A stretch of DNA of 64,000 nt from the NCBI GenBank assembly GCA_963966185.1, contig CAWZYM010000390.1, forward strand, positions 1 through 64,000, read 5' to 3'. The DNA is from Rhabditoides inermis. Taxonomy: Eukaryota; Nematoda; Chromadorea; Rhabditida; Rhabditidae. A program made the position numbers and the translations under genes. Below are positions 12,347 to 24,522 of this stretch, in pieces; the stretch's first letter is position 1; each line of letters starts with the position of its first letter. The notes under the pieces are model-generated. The model had not been told where the DNA came from. It saw only the letters and a list, made by a program, of their open reading frames with translations, and searched no databases.

Positions 12347-14462
12347 TCAGTAATCCAGCATCTTCTCTCCCTCCGGATTAGCATTGCCATCCACAGAAGT
12401 CACACCGGTCGTGCTGAAATTGCAATATACCATTTTCCCCAAGTACGAAGTTTACCTGAACTTGCTCTTGCTGTCCCCATTGATGGTTACAACTACGGAA
12501 GATTGTTTCTTTGACTGGGCTGTCGATCCGTTCTTAGAGGGTGAGCGGGCGGACACGATTCCTGTGAACAAGATTGTGAGTGGTGAGGTAGGATGATGCG
12601 TGCAATCAGAGTGATGTGACGTACCCCTTCTTCCGAGGGCGCCATTTCTCCACGCACACACGCATCCACCAATGTAGACAGACGCGTAGAAGAGGAAGAT
12701 GAGAAGAGAGAGGGCGATGAGGAAACTTCCTCTGAAACACTTCATGCCACGTATTCATAAGCCTCGCTATTGAATAATCATGAGGGCACGGATTTTCGCA
12801 TGCTTGTTCCGCGCTGACTCCGCGCACCCAGTATGATGTTGCCCCTCTCTCCCAAGGGCATTTGGAGAGCGAGCAAAGTTCAAGAAAATGCTGGTGGTGG
12901 GATATGCATGTGATACTCACAGAATAGTGATAGGCACGTCCCTTTGGCAGCACTCCAGGGCGCAACAAGTTGCATCACAGCCAAAATAGAGAGTGAAGTT
13001 CTGAAAAAACCGCAATCATATAGAGTTACGCGGAAATAAACAGGGGACACTCCAGCAGCACACACTCTGTAAAATCAGAAATCGAAAGTGAAGCAAGCGG
13101 TTGGAAGGAAAATGTTATGCCACACACGTCATTCGCTTTCTCCCATTCGCCCACGCACGTATTTCTTCCACTTGCCAGGGACAGTGTCCCAATACTCCAC
13201 CTCTTTCTCCTCTCCTTCTCCCGACGTATTCTGAAACCGCCACTCTCTCTGTCCTTTCTCCATCACCAGGCATTTCAAAGCCCCTCTGATTTAGGCGAGA
13301 GAGGAAAGTAGAGGAGGAGAAGAAAGGAGAACGAATGTATGTGAGAAAGAGGGAATGCAGTGTTCGCATGCGAGTCAAACATTGCAGTCGCTTTTTCATT
13401 TCCTTCAGCACGCATACCCAAGCGGTGGGAGATTGGCAGTTGACATATCTCTAATAAACATAAAAAAGAACAACGCATGTTGATATTATAATACGAATGT
13501 CCTGGCGAAACTCGTTGGATGGAGCAAATTGAATCGTGCGAATCTTGGACGGATGAATAAAATAGGAGGGAAAGAGATTGAAAGGATTTTCAAAAACACA
13601 AACAGAAGACAATTATGTGTGAGAACGAGAAGGGGAAGGAGACACGAGGTTAACTGGTAATTGGTTGACTCACCGCAAGGAAATGATTAGCGGGAATGAA
13701 CTGCGGATCTGGCAAGTGTCGCTCCAGCGAGTAGAAACAGATGGAATCGTCGGTCTGCAAATTTAAGTACATGACGTATATATCTTGTAAGTATATAAAT
13801 GCGTACTGGTCGATAACTTGTTACTATTGTATAACCCTCGTTTCTTATGCATTTCGAACCCCGATATGTTTCCCACACAATGCCTTTGTGTCGCAGGCTT
13901 CAAAACGCGAGCGCAAAGGCAACAAAACGTTGTTTTCGCGACACGAATTTCTTATTTTGGGTGATATGTGTCTCTTTCGCAGACAAGCTGGTTGTACAAT
14001 AGATAAAAGAGAACATAAAGTATGACAAACGAAAGAGAGAAAACCCCTTTCCTGCTCACCTCCAAATGCTTGTATTCCTTTCCAGTGGCTGAGTAGTAGT
14101 ACCGTATTCCCGTATCCTCACTCACTGTCGCCTTACATTCAGATACGAAATCCTTGAAATCCGAACTGAAGTTGGTGGCGATTTCATGTGGGAACTTTGC
14201 CCTCCACAGATTTCCTGAAAACAACGATTATACGGACAAAATGCTCCTGTTTGTTGTGAACAAATCTTTCCCAGCAATTCTTCTATTCGCTCCATAACTG
14301 AATTTGTGTTCTGAATTTATAGAAGGACAGGAACAAACAACTTTGGTCCGCAGTCTATACAAACACGTGAGATTACATACCTTTGATGGGATAGACTCCT
14401 ATTTGCTGACGCTTCGAACTTGCGAGCAGGCAATGAACAAGCAAGAGAGCCAGAGGAAGCAT
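12347..14462 (-). CDS. type I membrane protein with CX-module-like cysteine cluster
   Basis: Reconstructed from nine exons: 14381-14462, 14060-14214, 13674-13754, 13512-13543 (least certain), 13030-13066, 12921-13000, 12625-12731, 12456-12561, 12347-12413. A signal peptide (MLPLALLLVHCLLASS) is followed by about 140 ectodomain residues with LPDPQFIPANHFLA and then a dense cysteine cluster, YFGCDATCCALECCQ. A transmembrane helix (GSFLIALSLLIFLFYASVYIG) and a tail of about 65 Ser/Lys-rich residues end the protein at LDY. The cysteine cluster right before the helix resembles the nematode CX module, a domain of unknown function (from memory). The last three exons at first look like a small gene of their own, but the acceptor GTGTTTCAG at the false ATG and matching phases join them to the upstream exons. 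Confidence 0.65.
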
Positions 14463-16179
14463 GCTGGAAGAAGAAATGAGGAATAGCACAAGATTCTTCA
14501 CCACAAGCGTTGTTTACATTTTGACAAGGTTCGATGAGACGATCGAAAAGAGAAAGGAAAGAGGAAATGCATAAATAGGAATGAGAAAGGAGAGGCGAGT
14601 ACTACAATGGATCGTGGACACTCTCTGACATGCAATGCACTCATGTATGTCAACACAAGTCGTACAATTCATACATATGAGCCAATGAAGAATCGAAAAT
14701 GGGAGCGGGAATGGATGTGTTTGTGCTGCAAGAAGAAGAGATTAGACAGAAAAGAAGGATGTTAATACAACATCACACACAAACGCAAACCATCCGATTT
14801 CCTCCAGGTTGCACTATGCATAGTGAGCGATGTGTGAGGGCAAAGTGAGAGAAAGAAAAGGAGAAAGAGACGGGGAGCAAGTGAGATAAGGGAAGAGAGA
14901 AATAGAGAATGAAGAAGCTTCATCGTGAGAGAGTTTGCCTAGAGTGCAGAAGAAGTCAATGCGTCATTAACACAACGAGTTGTTGAAAAAGATTCATGCT
15001 TTAGAATATACACGTAAATGGACGCAATGCGGCAATGTGATGTGATGATGAAGATGGATAAGAGTGGAGAAGAGGGAGAGAGGGAGAGGAGCGATGAATC
15101 TGGCTGATGGTCGCGCAGCGAGGGCCACTACTCATATGATGCACTCTGGTGTGGCAGAGTGGAGCCTCCCGAGGGAACGGACAAGGGATCAGACGAGACA
15201 ACCACGCCCCCCACACACACACCTATTAGGCAGACATCATGGACACTGCTTCCGACTGAAGGGACATGTGAGTGAAAGGAGGGAGGAAGGGAGGGAGAGT
15301 GCGAGGAGGCCACCAGAACTAACACACAATATCCAATCAGGCGGTTTTCGGGGAGGGGATACAAGCCAAATTTGGGAAGAGAAAGTGGATAGAGAGCTCT
15401 ACACACTGCAGGTGAGCATATAGAAATAAGAAATCGGGAAGTAATGCAGTGTTAGAGGAGATTGATACTCCGAGAACTCTCCTCTCCAGTCGTGACTTGC
15501 AATCATTACACGATTATTTCCAGCACGTTTGCTCATGCGTTATTCAACTCTTTTACCTCGACTTTTGATAGTCGCCTGCGGAATACAGACAAGTGGAGAC
15601 AGTTGACAGTTGTGAGAGAGAAAAAAACAACAAAAAAAACAACAATACAGCGGTAGGAGCGTCAGTAGTGAGCGAGGCGAGGGAGGAAGAGGAAGGGGGG
15701 TTCGCCGTCTTCGGAGTCGCTTTGTGTTTGTGTCGCTTTCCCAGCTTTGTAGTTTACCCTTTTCTAATGCACCCACATATCTGTTAATTCGCATGGAGCG
15801 AATTAAGATACGCGGAAGAATTCTGAAAAATAAAAAAAAAGACTATAAAAGTTAAAAGGCATACGAATTGCAGATAGCTATTCCATGCACAACAAAACGT
15901 ATACGTTTTGATTACTTTTTTTTTATGAAGAGGGAACACTGTGAGAGAGCGAAAGCATAGACAAAACGACGAAATATATACGAGGAAGTGCGTGAATGTG
16001 CTTATGTATCGTGTAGCAAGTGTGATTAGTCTTACTAAGAGATACTAACAGTAGGATAACATGACAAATGAAAAAGGGTAAGGAGGAGCGAAGACTGAGT
16101 AGGGGTTAGAGAGGCGGAAGAGATACGATTGAGGCATTGATGAAAAGGAGAGAGATGAGAGAGAAAGAGAGAGAGAGAC

Positions 16180-16225
<46 letters not shown>

Positions 16226-17096
16226 AGACAGAGCTAAAGAGAGAGTCTTAACACGCGAAATGCTACACTCGCTTAACGTAATTAGACAATTTGTTCGAGT
16301 GTCATGTCAGTAGCATTCACAGAATGAGAATCAGTAGAATACAAAACAACGTGAAAATGGCTGCGAAACAAAGGGAGAGGGAAAGGTGTGTGAGGCGATA
16401 TCCTTTCGCTCACGCCCGCCTTCTTTTTCTCGCATAGAGATGAAACGAGCGATAGACTGATAGAGTGCGAAGAATTGATGTTTGGCGCAAGAAGTGGAGA
16501 CAGCTGTTGCATTGAACTCAACCACTGCACTCCTTTCTTCCACTTCTGCATCACAACGCATAAGTAATAGCAACTAATGCATGCATCGCTCATGCAACGC
16601 CGAAAGTTGGAGCAGTCATTAGTAGTCAAGATAGAACAGTTGTTGCCGTGCATGTGAGCCAAATGAACAAGCAGAACAAGAGATGTCACGATCCACCATT
16701 AATCAAAACATGTTTACTATCAAAACATTGGCGGTAACGGGGCACAGCAAGGACTTTTGATTGATTTTTGTTATCACAGCGGGAGAAGCAAGAGGAGGAG
16801 TGGGATTGGACAGTGATGGATGGGAGAAAAGAATAGAGGAGAGGAAGAAGAGTCAAAACTCACCTAGATACTAAAAGTTGGCGAAAATATGATGATAGTA
16901 CACTCGTGGTCAAACCTTGCCACGCATGTGAACCAGCCAAGAAAAAAAAGATGAGTAGGTGATCAATAATAAAACCCAACGTTTAATCCTCGATGTTGCC
17001 TCTGCGACTGCGATTAAACAGATGATATTCTCTCACGAAAAGGGATTTCTGTTTTATGGTTGCAGTTTATCAATATGTCAAGAATCAGGATAAATA
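14463..17096. other. gene-poor spacer with GA microsatellites
   Basis: Between the start of the CX-like gene and the foldback element. It contains a GA-rich tract (about 16150-16245) and A-rich stretches. A cysteine-containing open frame at about 16560-16690 (-) starts with GTG and has no supported exon structure. I see no gene I can support. Confidence 0.5.
16150..16245. repeat. (GA)n microsatellite
   Basis: GA dinucleotide run with a few interruptions in the gene-poor spacer. Confidence 0.85.
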
Positions 17097-18747
17097 CACT
17101 ACTCGCCACATGGAATAGCAAAAGTGTGGGCCCGAGTGCCCCCGGTGTGGGCCCGAGTGGGCCCGCGCCCCGTATTCGATCATATCGAAATATTTTCTGA
17201 TGAAATTTTGTACGCATAATGAGAAAAGCATTCCGCATCGATCTGCGTTAGCAGAATTTTGAAATTTTGATTTTGATTTTTCCGGGCTCACACCCTGTGG
17301 GACCGGCGGTCCCACTGAGTGTCCCCGATGTGGGACCGTGTGGGCCCGACGGGCTCACTCTGTGCCCCCGGTGTGGGACCGTGTGGGCCCACACACGATA
17401 TCTTCCTATTTCGCCATTTTCATCGAAAACAAACATTACTAACGTATTCCACATAGTGTATTTAGGCTGGAAACATGTTTTGAGCGGAAAAATAAAACAT
17501 GTTTCACTCATCATGACATCATGAGATGACGTCACTTTGCCGTTTCGACAGGTCGCATTTTTCCGCTTTTCATAAAAAAACTACTCTAGTGTTTATTGTT
17601 TTGTTTGTAAGCTACGTGTGGAATCTGATTTTCTTATTTGAATTGCATATATGATTGATATATGATTGGTCCCTTGATAAAGCGAACCTTCTTTAGTGCA
17701 TCCAGTCCCCTCTATTGTCATTCAATAGCATATGGCTACTTTGCCTTCAGCGGTTACAGTCTGCTGCGCGACTGGTGGTGTCACTGGGTCAACTTCTGAA
17801 AAGACACTCGAAACGTCAAAATGCACTTATAATAAAACACAAATATTAAAATCGATTGTGTCTCGTTTTCCGAATCAGGAATATACCATGTTTCATAGGG
17901 TTCCGATGAAGTTCAACATATTCCGTTCAATACCCACGTTATCATTCATACAGTACTCACGTGACGCACGTGCATCCATGCATGGGTGCCACGAGTGAGC
18001 GTGGGCAGTGAGAGAGAGCGTGGCGTCCGATCAAAATGTGAACTGCGCCACTCAACTTCCCATCTTTTACTCATTATTGTCTTAATGTTGTTTCAGCATT
18101 TCCTTTTCATGATTTTCACAACTTTTTCACACACGACTCTTGTTTCGAGAACCCGGTGCGAGAGGGGGAGGGCGGGGCGTAGAGGAGTCGCGTCTCTCTG
18201 GCTGTGTAAGAAAATCAGATTCTACACGTAGCTTACAAACAAAACAATAAACACTAGAGTAGTTTTTTTAATGAAAAGCGGAAAAATGCGACCTGTCGAA
18301 ACGGCAAAGTGACGTCATCTCATGATGTCATGATGAGTGAAACATGTTTTATTTTTCCGCTCGAAACATGTTTCCAGCCTAAATACACTATGTGGAATAC
18401 GTTAGTAATGTTTGTTTTCGATGAAAATGGCGAAATAGGAAGATATCGTGTGTGGGCCCACACGGTCCCACACCGGGGGCACAGAGTGAGCCCGTCGGGC
18501 CCACACGGTCCCACATCGGGGACACTCAGTGGGACCGCCGGTCCCACAGGGTGTGAGCCCGGAAAAATCAAAATCAAAATTTCAAAATTCTGCAAACGCA
18601 GATCGATGCGGAATGCTTTTCTCATTATGCATACAAAATTTCATAAGAAAATATTTCGATATGATCGAATACGGGGCGCGGGCCCACTCGGGCCCACACC
18701 GGGGGCACTCGGGCCCACACTTTTGCTATTCCATGTGGCGAGTAGTG
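17097..18747. mobile_element. foldback (long terminal inverted repeat) element, 1651 bp
   Basis: Two arms of about 540 bases (17097-17636 and 18207-18747) are near-perfect reverse complements around an unrelated spacer of about 570 bases. The outer ends are CACTACTCGCCACATGG and its complement, each flanked by TA, consistent with a TA target-site duplication as made by Tc1/mariner-type elements. The outer arms are GC-rich with internal GGGCCCACAC-type subrepeats; the inner arms carry GTGACGTCAT and AAACATG motifs. The spacer has no transposase frame. The mirrored open frames in the arms (17248-17535 minus, 18309-18758 plus) are by-products of the inversion. It is best read as a non-autonomous element. 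Confidence 0.85.
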
Positions 18748-19167
18748 TACATATATGAAACACGCAATGTTAAACGTCAAACGTGGAAACAAGGATACAC
18801 GATAAGAGTACACGTAGGAAGAGAGTGAGTGAGGGGAGGGGGGGGGGAGAGGGTAAGTATGTAGGAGTGGGAGGAAAGGGAGTCGGCTGGTGAAGAGAAC
18901 ATGAGAAGATTAACACAAAATGTATGACTGATGGTTGCATTGTTTCTGATAACTAAAATACTTCCATATTACAAGAATAAAACTATATTACTATAGAGCG
19001 TAATGAAATATGTACATCATGCACTTTTACATGCAAGTTAATTTGGTACATAATAAGTAACTTAGGACTGTCTTGGCTTGTAGTGTGAGCGTTGTTGTAG
19101 ATTAATTATGATTAATTATACCCCGTAAGAGATATGCGAATCAGTCTTCTATCATAGTTTCTTGTCA
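18748..19167. other. spacer, A/T-rich
   Basis: Between the foldback element and the stop codon of the C2-domain gene, probably including that gene's 3' untranslated region. A short G-rich/GAGA patch lies near 18825-18860. Nothing else was recognised. Confidence 0.5.
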
Positions 19168-21144
19168 TCATGAATCCATGTTGATGACTGCATGCCACTT
19201 GGACACTGTCGTTCCCATTCCCTGCAATTACAAACAGATTACAGGTAGCAACACAACAAATGTTTCCCCCCACCACGCTACGAGTTCGCTATTATGTTGT
19301 AACTATTGTAATGTTTGTAACTCTGTTTTCGTTTCTGAAAACGATGTACCTGCATCATTTGATACCAGTGTTCGCGAGCGTCGGGACTAGTCGAATTGAA
19401 ACCTGAACAGCACAGTTGTATTTTCGGTATTGGGGATTTTAGTATTGAGTGTGAAAAAACAAAACATGTAAATTTTAGTTTCTTTGCATGACAAAAAATG
19501 AAACAATTGTGAACTGGAATGCCATTTAAAAATTACCTAATGCAAGATATCCTATCTGCATCCTCTTTTTCCGCATACCGATAATTGCGAAAATCTAAAA
19601 AAAAAGATAAATGAAATGGTAGTATTCGTATTTCGCACATATTTAATTATAATAAAATGCTTCTACATTCTACATGATACAGATTAAAAATACCTCGACT
19701 GAAATACTGCTTCGTTCCAAACTGTCTTGTGGCATCTAAAGAAGACTATAAAGAACAGATCAAAATGCAAATAAAATACCTTGATTGTGGTGAAGCTGTC
19801 ATAGGTGGGTTCGGTGCTTCTCTTGACTGTTTGTGTCTTGTACTTCCAAACAACCTCCCCATCCGATTCCATCACGCGAATACGCACGAATGTATCTGCG
19901 AAACTATTATATACGTATATACATGCAATCTTTTTTTAAAATGATTTCAGAACATTTCCTTTTTTATCATAATAATCAAAATTGTGCTTATAATTTTTTT
20001 TCGTACCGTATGGCTTGAGTTGATCACCAATGCTGCTTCCCCGTTCGATTCCAACGACCAACTGTGAGCGCTCGGAGCAGAAACAGAGAGATACCAACAA
20101 CTGGAATGGAAATTATGGGATACAATACAATGATACTGGGGCGTTGATTGACCTCGGGAGCGCCCGCAGTGGGAACGGCACAGAAACGACCCCCACCGTC
20201 GATACATGAACTGCGACGGGCACCACTGAAAAAAAAGGATGAGCCAGAGAGACTAAAACAACTATAAATAGAATGAACTTACTGATATGGTACTGTTTTT
20301 GGCTGTACGGGAAAGACATTGGTGAGTGGTGAGATGGGAGAGGGGGACGATGTCTTGGAGGAGATACTGTTGACTATCGGAGACGCGAGTATCTTTGGTG
20401 GGACGGGTGAAGGGGAGCACCCTGTGAGCGCCCTCTCCAACTCCCTTCCTATCCGGTTCTCATCCCGGCACACTCGCTCCAACCGCAGTGTGTGCTCGTA
20501 CTTGCTGCTCTTGTTGTCATCGATCAACCCCTAAGATATAACCCTGTTATCATGAATATGTCTGCATATTGCATATACCTTTAGATTGACGTTCTTTCCT
20601 TCCATACTCGCTTCTGCTCGCATCGTGGCCATAGTGGATTGCTGTCGGCCCCACACTTGCAGTGAAATACGACCGCGTGCCAACTCGACTAAACAGTGTT
20701 GCATACTCGTAACTCGTGCTTTCCAAAACACTCTTACGATGGTCGGTGAGTAGAAATGCGAATGTGTGATTGAAAGTGTCTCCCTGTATGAAGGGCGTCG
20801 CCTGAGTGAGCACCCGATCCGATGTAAACGCCACTTTCACCTGAACCATCCATATTTAGGCAGTGCGTTTCTGTAAAGTGTAAAACTCAGATTCGAGTCA
20901 GGTGAGCTCCCTCTCCCCTCATTCAGCTCATCTCCTCTCAACCCCTATTCGCTTTCCGGTCAGCAGGGCTATAATCCGGGACGGATATAGGAATATGCCT
21001 TATTGGAGGTGCACATTTGAGAGCGGATTGTGTGTGGTGGGAGATGAGAAAAAGGCGAGGGCCAATCGTGAACGAAGCGAACTTCCGAAAGCCAGCCGGG
21101 GCGAATTGGCGGAAAGGAGTGGGTGGAGGGAAATTGAGAATGAG

Positions 21145-21188
<44 letters not shown>

Positions 21189-21826
21189 GAGAGAGAAAGC
21201 AGGGAAAGGCAACCACGCACACACAAAATATGTGTGATTACAAAATTCTATCATGCCTGAGGGCGTCTTTCTTGTTTCTCACCTGTTGCACGTCATCGGG
21301 ATCCACCAATTTCCTATCCTTCAATTTAATGACCGTAATATGTAACTGAAAGAACCATGTAAATCAGAATGTAACTTGTACTCACCGTCCGCTGCATTCG
21401 TTCATAGTACGCGATCAGCTTGATTCGACCGCTTTCTAGCTTTTTCTCATCGTCAAACGAATCCTTCAATCGTAGTCCTATCTGATTTCTCGTTCCTTTT
21501 GTACTCACAGTGACAGTGTAGCCGAGTGCAGCCGGGGCGTTGTTGATTTGTAGTGGCATCACCACATATCTCTCCACACCCTCTCCTCCCTTGCCTCCCT
21601 TCACATCGCAACCATTCACTTCAGAATCGGTTGAGACTGCGTCGTGATCTATAAAGGAAGGTTACATGCATGTTTAAATGAACTGCTTGGAACCGTGACA
21701 CGTACTTTTATCTGGTCGATGCGTGCGCACAGGAATGAGAAATCTCATCCAAACGTAGCCCTCATTTGCGAAGATTCTAGACAACTGGAAGCAGGTTGCG
21801 AACGGGTTCCAACTGAAAAAGGAATT

Positions 21827-21890
<64 letters not shown>

Positions 21891-21895
21891 TTACT
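19168..21895 (-). CDS. synaptotagmin-like double C2-domain protein (N-terminus unresolved)
   Basis: A chain of exons encodes two C2 domains, which bind membranes, often with calcium, in vesicle traffic. Exons: 21706-21812, 21386-21648, 21283-21345, 20738-20840, 20579-20688, 20283-20530, 20153-20225, 20007-20100, 19780-19895, 19694-19735, 19537-19594, 19350-19402, 19168-19221. C2A reads GRIKLIAYYERMQRTLHITV, FIQGDTFNHTFAFLLTDHLE, LARGRISLQVWGRQQ. A linker rich in Ser/Pro follows. C2B reads SQLVVGIERGSSIGDQLKPY, FVRIRVMESDGEVVWKYKTQ, TEPTYDSFTTI, then GYLALGFNSTSPDAREHWYQ and a typical WHAV end. Several acidic calcium ligands seem absent, so calcium binding is doubtful. An apparent frameshift in C2A disappears with a 49-base GTAAGA...TTTAG intron. 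An exon ending at 21895 probably precedes; the true start is not found. Confidence 0.75.
21826..21888. repeat. (GA)n microsatellite in an intron
   Basis: An uninterrupted GA run lies in the intron between the exon starting at 21812 and the upstream exon ending at 21895. Confidence 0.9.
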
Positions 21896-22029
21896 TCGCC
21901 ATATCCTCTTGCTCGCATGTGCCGATGGTGATGTGCCGAGTGAACTGCAATAGCCTAACTCACGGCGGATAGCAATGTATCTACGGAAATAGAAAGGCCC
22001 GCAGGGCTCTATGTAAATTGTGCAGGGAG

Positions 22030-24137
22030 AAGTGAGAGAGGCGGGCAGAGTGCGCGGCGGGAGGAGAGAGCGCAGAGTGAGAGGGGTGGTAATGGAGAGA
22101 AGTTGTCTCGGGATGGAAAGAGAGAGAGAGAGAGGGGGCGCAGATGTCGTCCCTCCTTGTCATGATATCATTGCGAATTGGGTTGAGTTGAGAGGGGAGT
22201 GGGAGTAGGAGAAGCACGCGACACATGAATCAGTGGGTAGACGTCGGAGTCCGACTGCCACCCCATACAATCCCCCCCTTTCCCCGTATCCCTCCCATTT
22301 TGTATGCGCATTTGTACACGGAGAGAGGGGCTTGTCTTGGCTTGGCAGACACATTTCAATTGCTCGCAAATTACCCTCGACGAGGGGAGAAATCGGAGAG
22401 CCGGTCGGATTCCACAAGTTGCACAACAATGCGAATTACACAAACCACCAGTATGAGTGCTATTGAGGGAAGGGGAATGGCGTGGGAATGGAGCAGGAGG
22501 AGCAGTCGGGAGGAGCAGTCTGTCCCTCATTCTCTCCGTAATGAATGATTCACGGTAATCTAATCGAAATCCAGAAGAATGTGGAAAACAATAGTCAACT
22601 GCAAACTAGGATAACCTAGAACTGGATAGATGAAAGCGAAAGGTATCACAGATCTCGCACCAACTCAAAAGTCTTTTTTCCGCGAACAGACCAAGACGAA
22701 TGAAAGAATGAAAGTAACAACATATGGAATGAAGATGATATATGCAATAATAGAATGATAGAATCTGTGCGAGTGCATTAGAAGGCGAGAGGATAGGGAG
22801 GAGAGAGGGAGAAGGGGAGAGGAAAGGAGGGGGAGGCTAACCAAATTCCATCCGCACAGCCGAACGCATATGCTCCATTCATCAACACCTATTAAAGTAA
22901 TTCAATTATTTCATGCCATATTCATTTAGTTATCTCCCTTCCACAATCCTATACAATACGACAAACACTATACACAGAAAGAGAGTCACGAAAATATAGG
23001 GAGTGAATGGGATGAGAGAAAGGAGGGGAGAGAGAGGGTGAGACAGAGAGTGGAGAAGCAATTTCTCCCACAGTGAGGCGTAAATACACGCGGTCGCCAA
23101 CACTGTAATTATGACGGAGAAAAAAAAAAGAAATACAAATACTATCACAAAGCGTCAGTGGGAAGAGTAGGGTAGACAAAGAAAAGAATGATAGAACTGC
23201 AGTTTTTATGTGAACTCTCACTCACAATGTTTGAGTATTTATAACGCGAGCGCGAGAGAAAATAAAAGAAGCGGATAGAAGAAGAAAGGAAACAACAACA
23301 GTTGGGCAGAATCAATGTGGTGTTTCGAGGGCGGATTCATTGATGCAAATTGCGTGTGGGCTGTGCGGCGAGACAACATGTCACAGCAAAGGAACAAGGA
23401 GAGCTCGGCACGAAAGAAGAAACACGCATGAGTAATGCGATGATATGGAATGAATGGAGGGAAGTGAGAAGTGAGGGCTGCGGGGATTGTGGGATGCTGA
23501 TGAAATTATAGAGAGGAAGGCGTGAAAACACCGACACGAGCATGCAAGCTGGAAATGACGTGGTCGACGAGACATCACACAGAGAGACAATACGAGAAAG
23601 ACGGGGGAATGCGGGTGACGCGGCGGATACAAATTGAAATTTACAATACAGGTGGGCTGGACAGCTATTTTATAGTATAGAGAGAGGAGAGCAGGCGAGA
23701 ATAAAATGCGATTGAAGATTGGAGAGGGGGACGGCGGAACAGAGACTGACAAAGATTTCAAAATTAATTTTCAGAAATAGGATTTGAGACAGTTATAGGA
23801 ATTATACCAAAATTGTTTGATTATGTATACTTATGCATGCGTGAGAATGAACAAATTGTAGACGCGTAGAGTTACAAATGTGAGTTGGTTTCGTAGAGTA
23901 GTGAGTAGTTTCGTGGGCAGGTGTGAGTATGCGAGGTGAGGTGAGGCGAGAGAAAGAAAACGAGCGACATCCAGACAACGACCACGCTCATTCATCATGC
24001 ACCACTCCTTCCACCTCCTATCGCCACTCCACCAACAAACAACAAACATACATATGTGTATATGTGATACAATGATAAGAGAATACATAACTGAATACCA
24101 TAATATACAAACATTGAGAATATGCATGAAACACCAG
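22030..24137. other. upstream region of the C2 gene, possibly with 5' exons
   Basis: Mostly purine-rich low-complexity sequence on the plus strand. At 22930-23148 (-) a hydrophobic frame (IVFVFLFFFSVIITVLATAC, FVTLFLCIVFVVLYRI) could be a membrane-anchoring first exon of the synaptotagmin-like gene, but I cannot join it by splice sites. Nothing else was recognised. Confidence 0.3.
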
Positions 24138-24474
24138 TTACTCGAATTCGTCGTCTAGAAGTTGTTTGTCGAATTGTGCGTATTCGCATCCGGCAGCGCC
24201 GAGTGTGAGGTATCCATAGCCAGCTGTGGATTCGAGGATGCAAGTGAGAGACTCCCTGAGATGAGAGAACGAAGGACGGGCGTCCGGGGCACACTGCCAA
24301 CACGAACACAACAACAACCATCTAAAATGATATTTTGGATATTTTCGAGTAGATAAAAGTTTTCACTCACACATCAGGAGGACAGTGTTTTGGTTGATGC
24401 AGCCTTTTGCCGGCCGCTAAATATGGCAGCACCTAAAATTAGACGATTAGTTATATATATATATATATACTTTA

Positions 24475-24522
<48 letters not shown>

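Noticed and set aside
12347..12745. Separate small gene with ATG at 12745
   Set aside because: The ATG overlaps an acceptor (GTGTTTCAG), and the phase joins the helix exon to the upstream signal-peptide exons.
16282..16689. Cysteine-containing frame that looks like a secreted protein
   Set aside because: It begins at GTG, has no acceptable splice structure and sits in a low-complexity spacer; evidence is too weak.
17248..18758. Paired open frames of 95-149 residues with identical proteins on opposite strands
   Set aside because: They are mirror images produced by the inverted-repeat arms; codon use and motifs do not look like protein.
20689..20737. Frameshift in the C2A domain of the synaptotagmin-like gene
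   Set aside because: A 49-base intron starting GTAAGA and ending TGTTTAG restores one frame with a typical C2 sequence.
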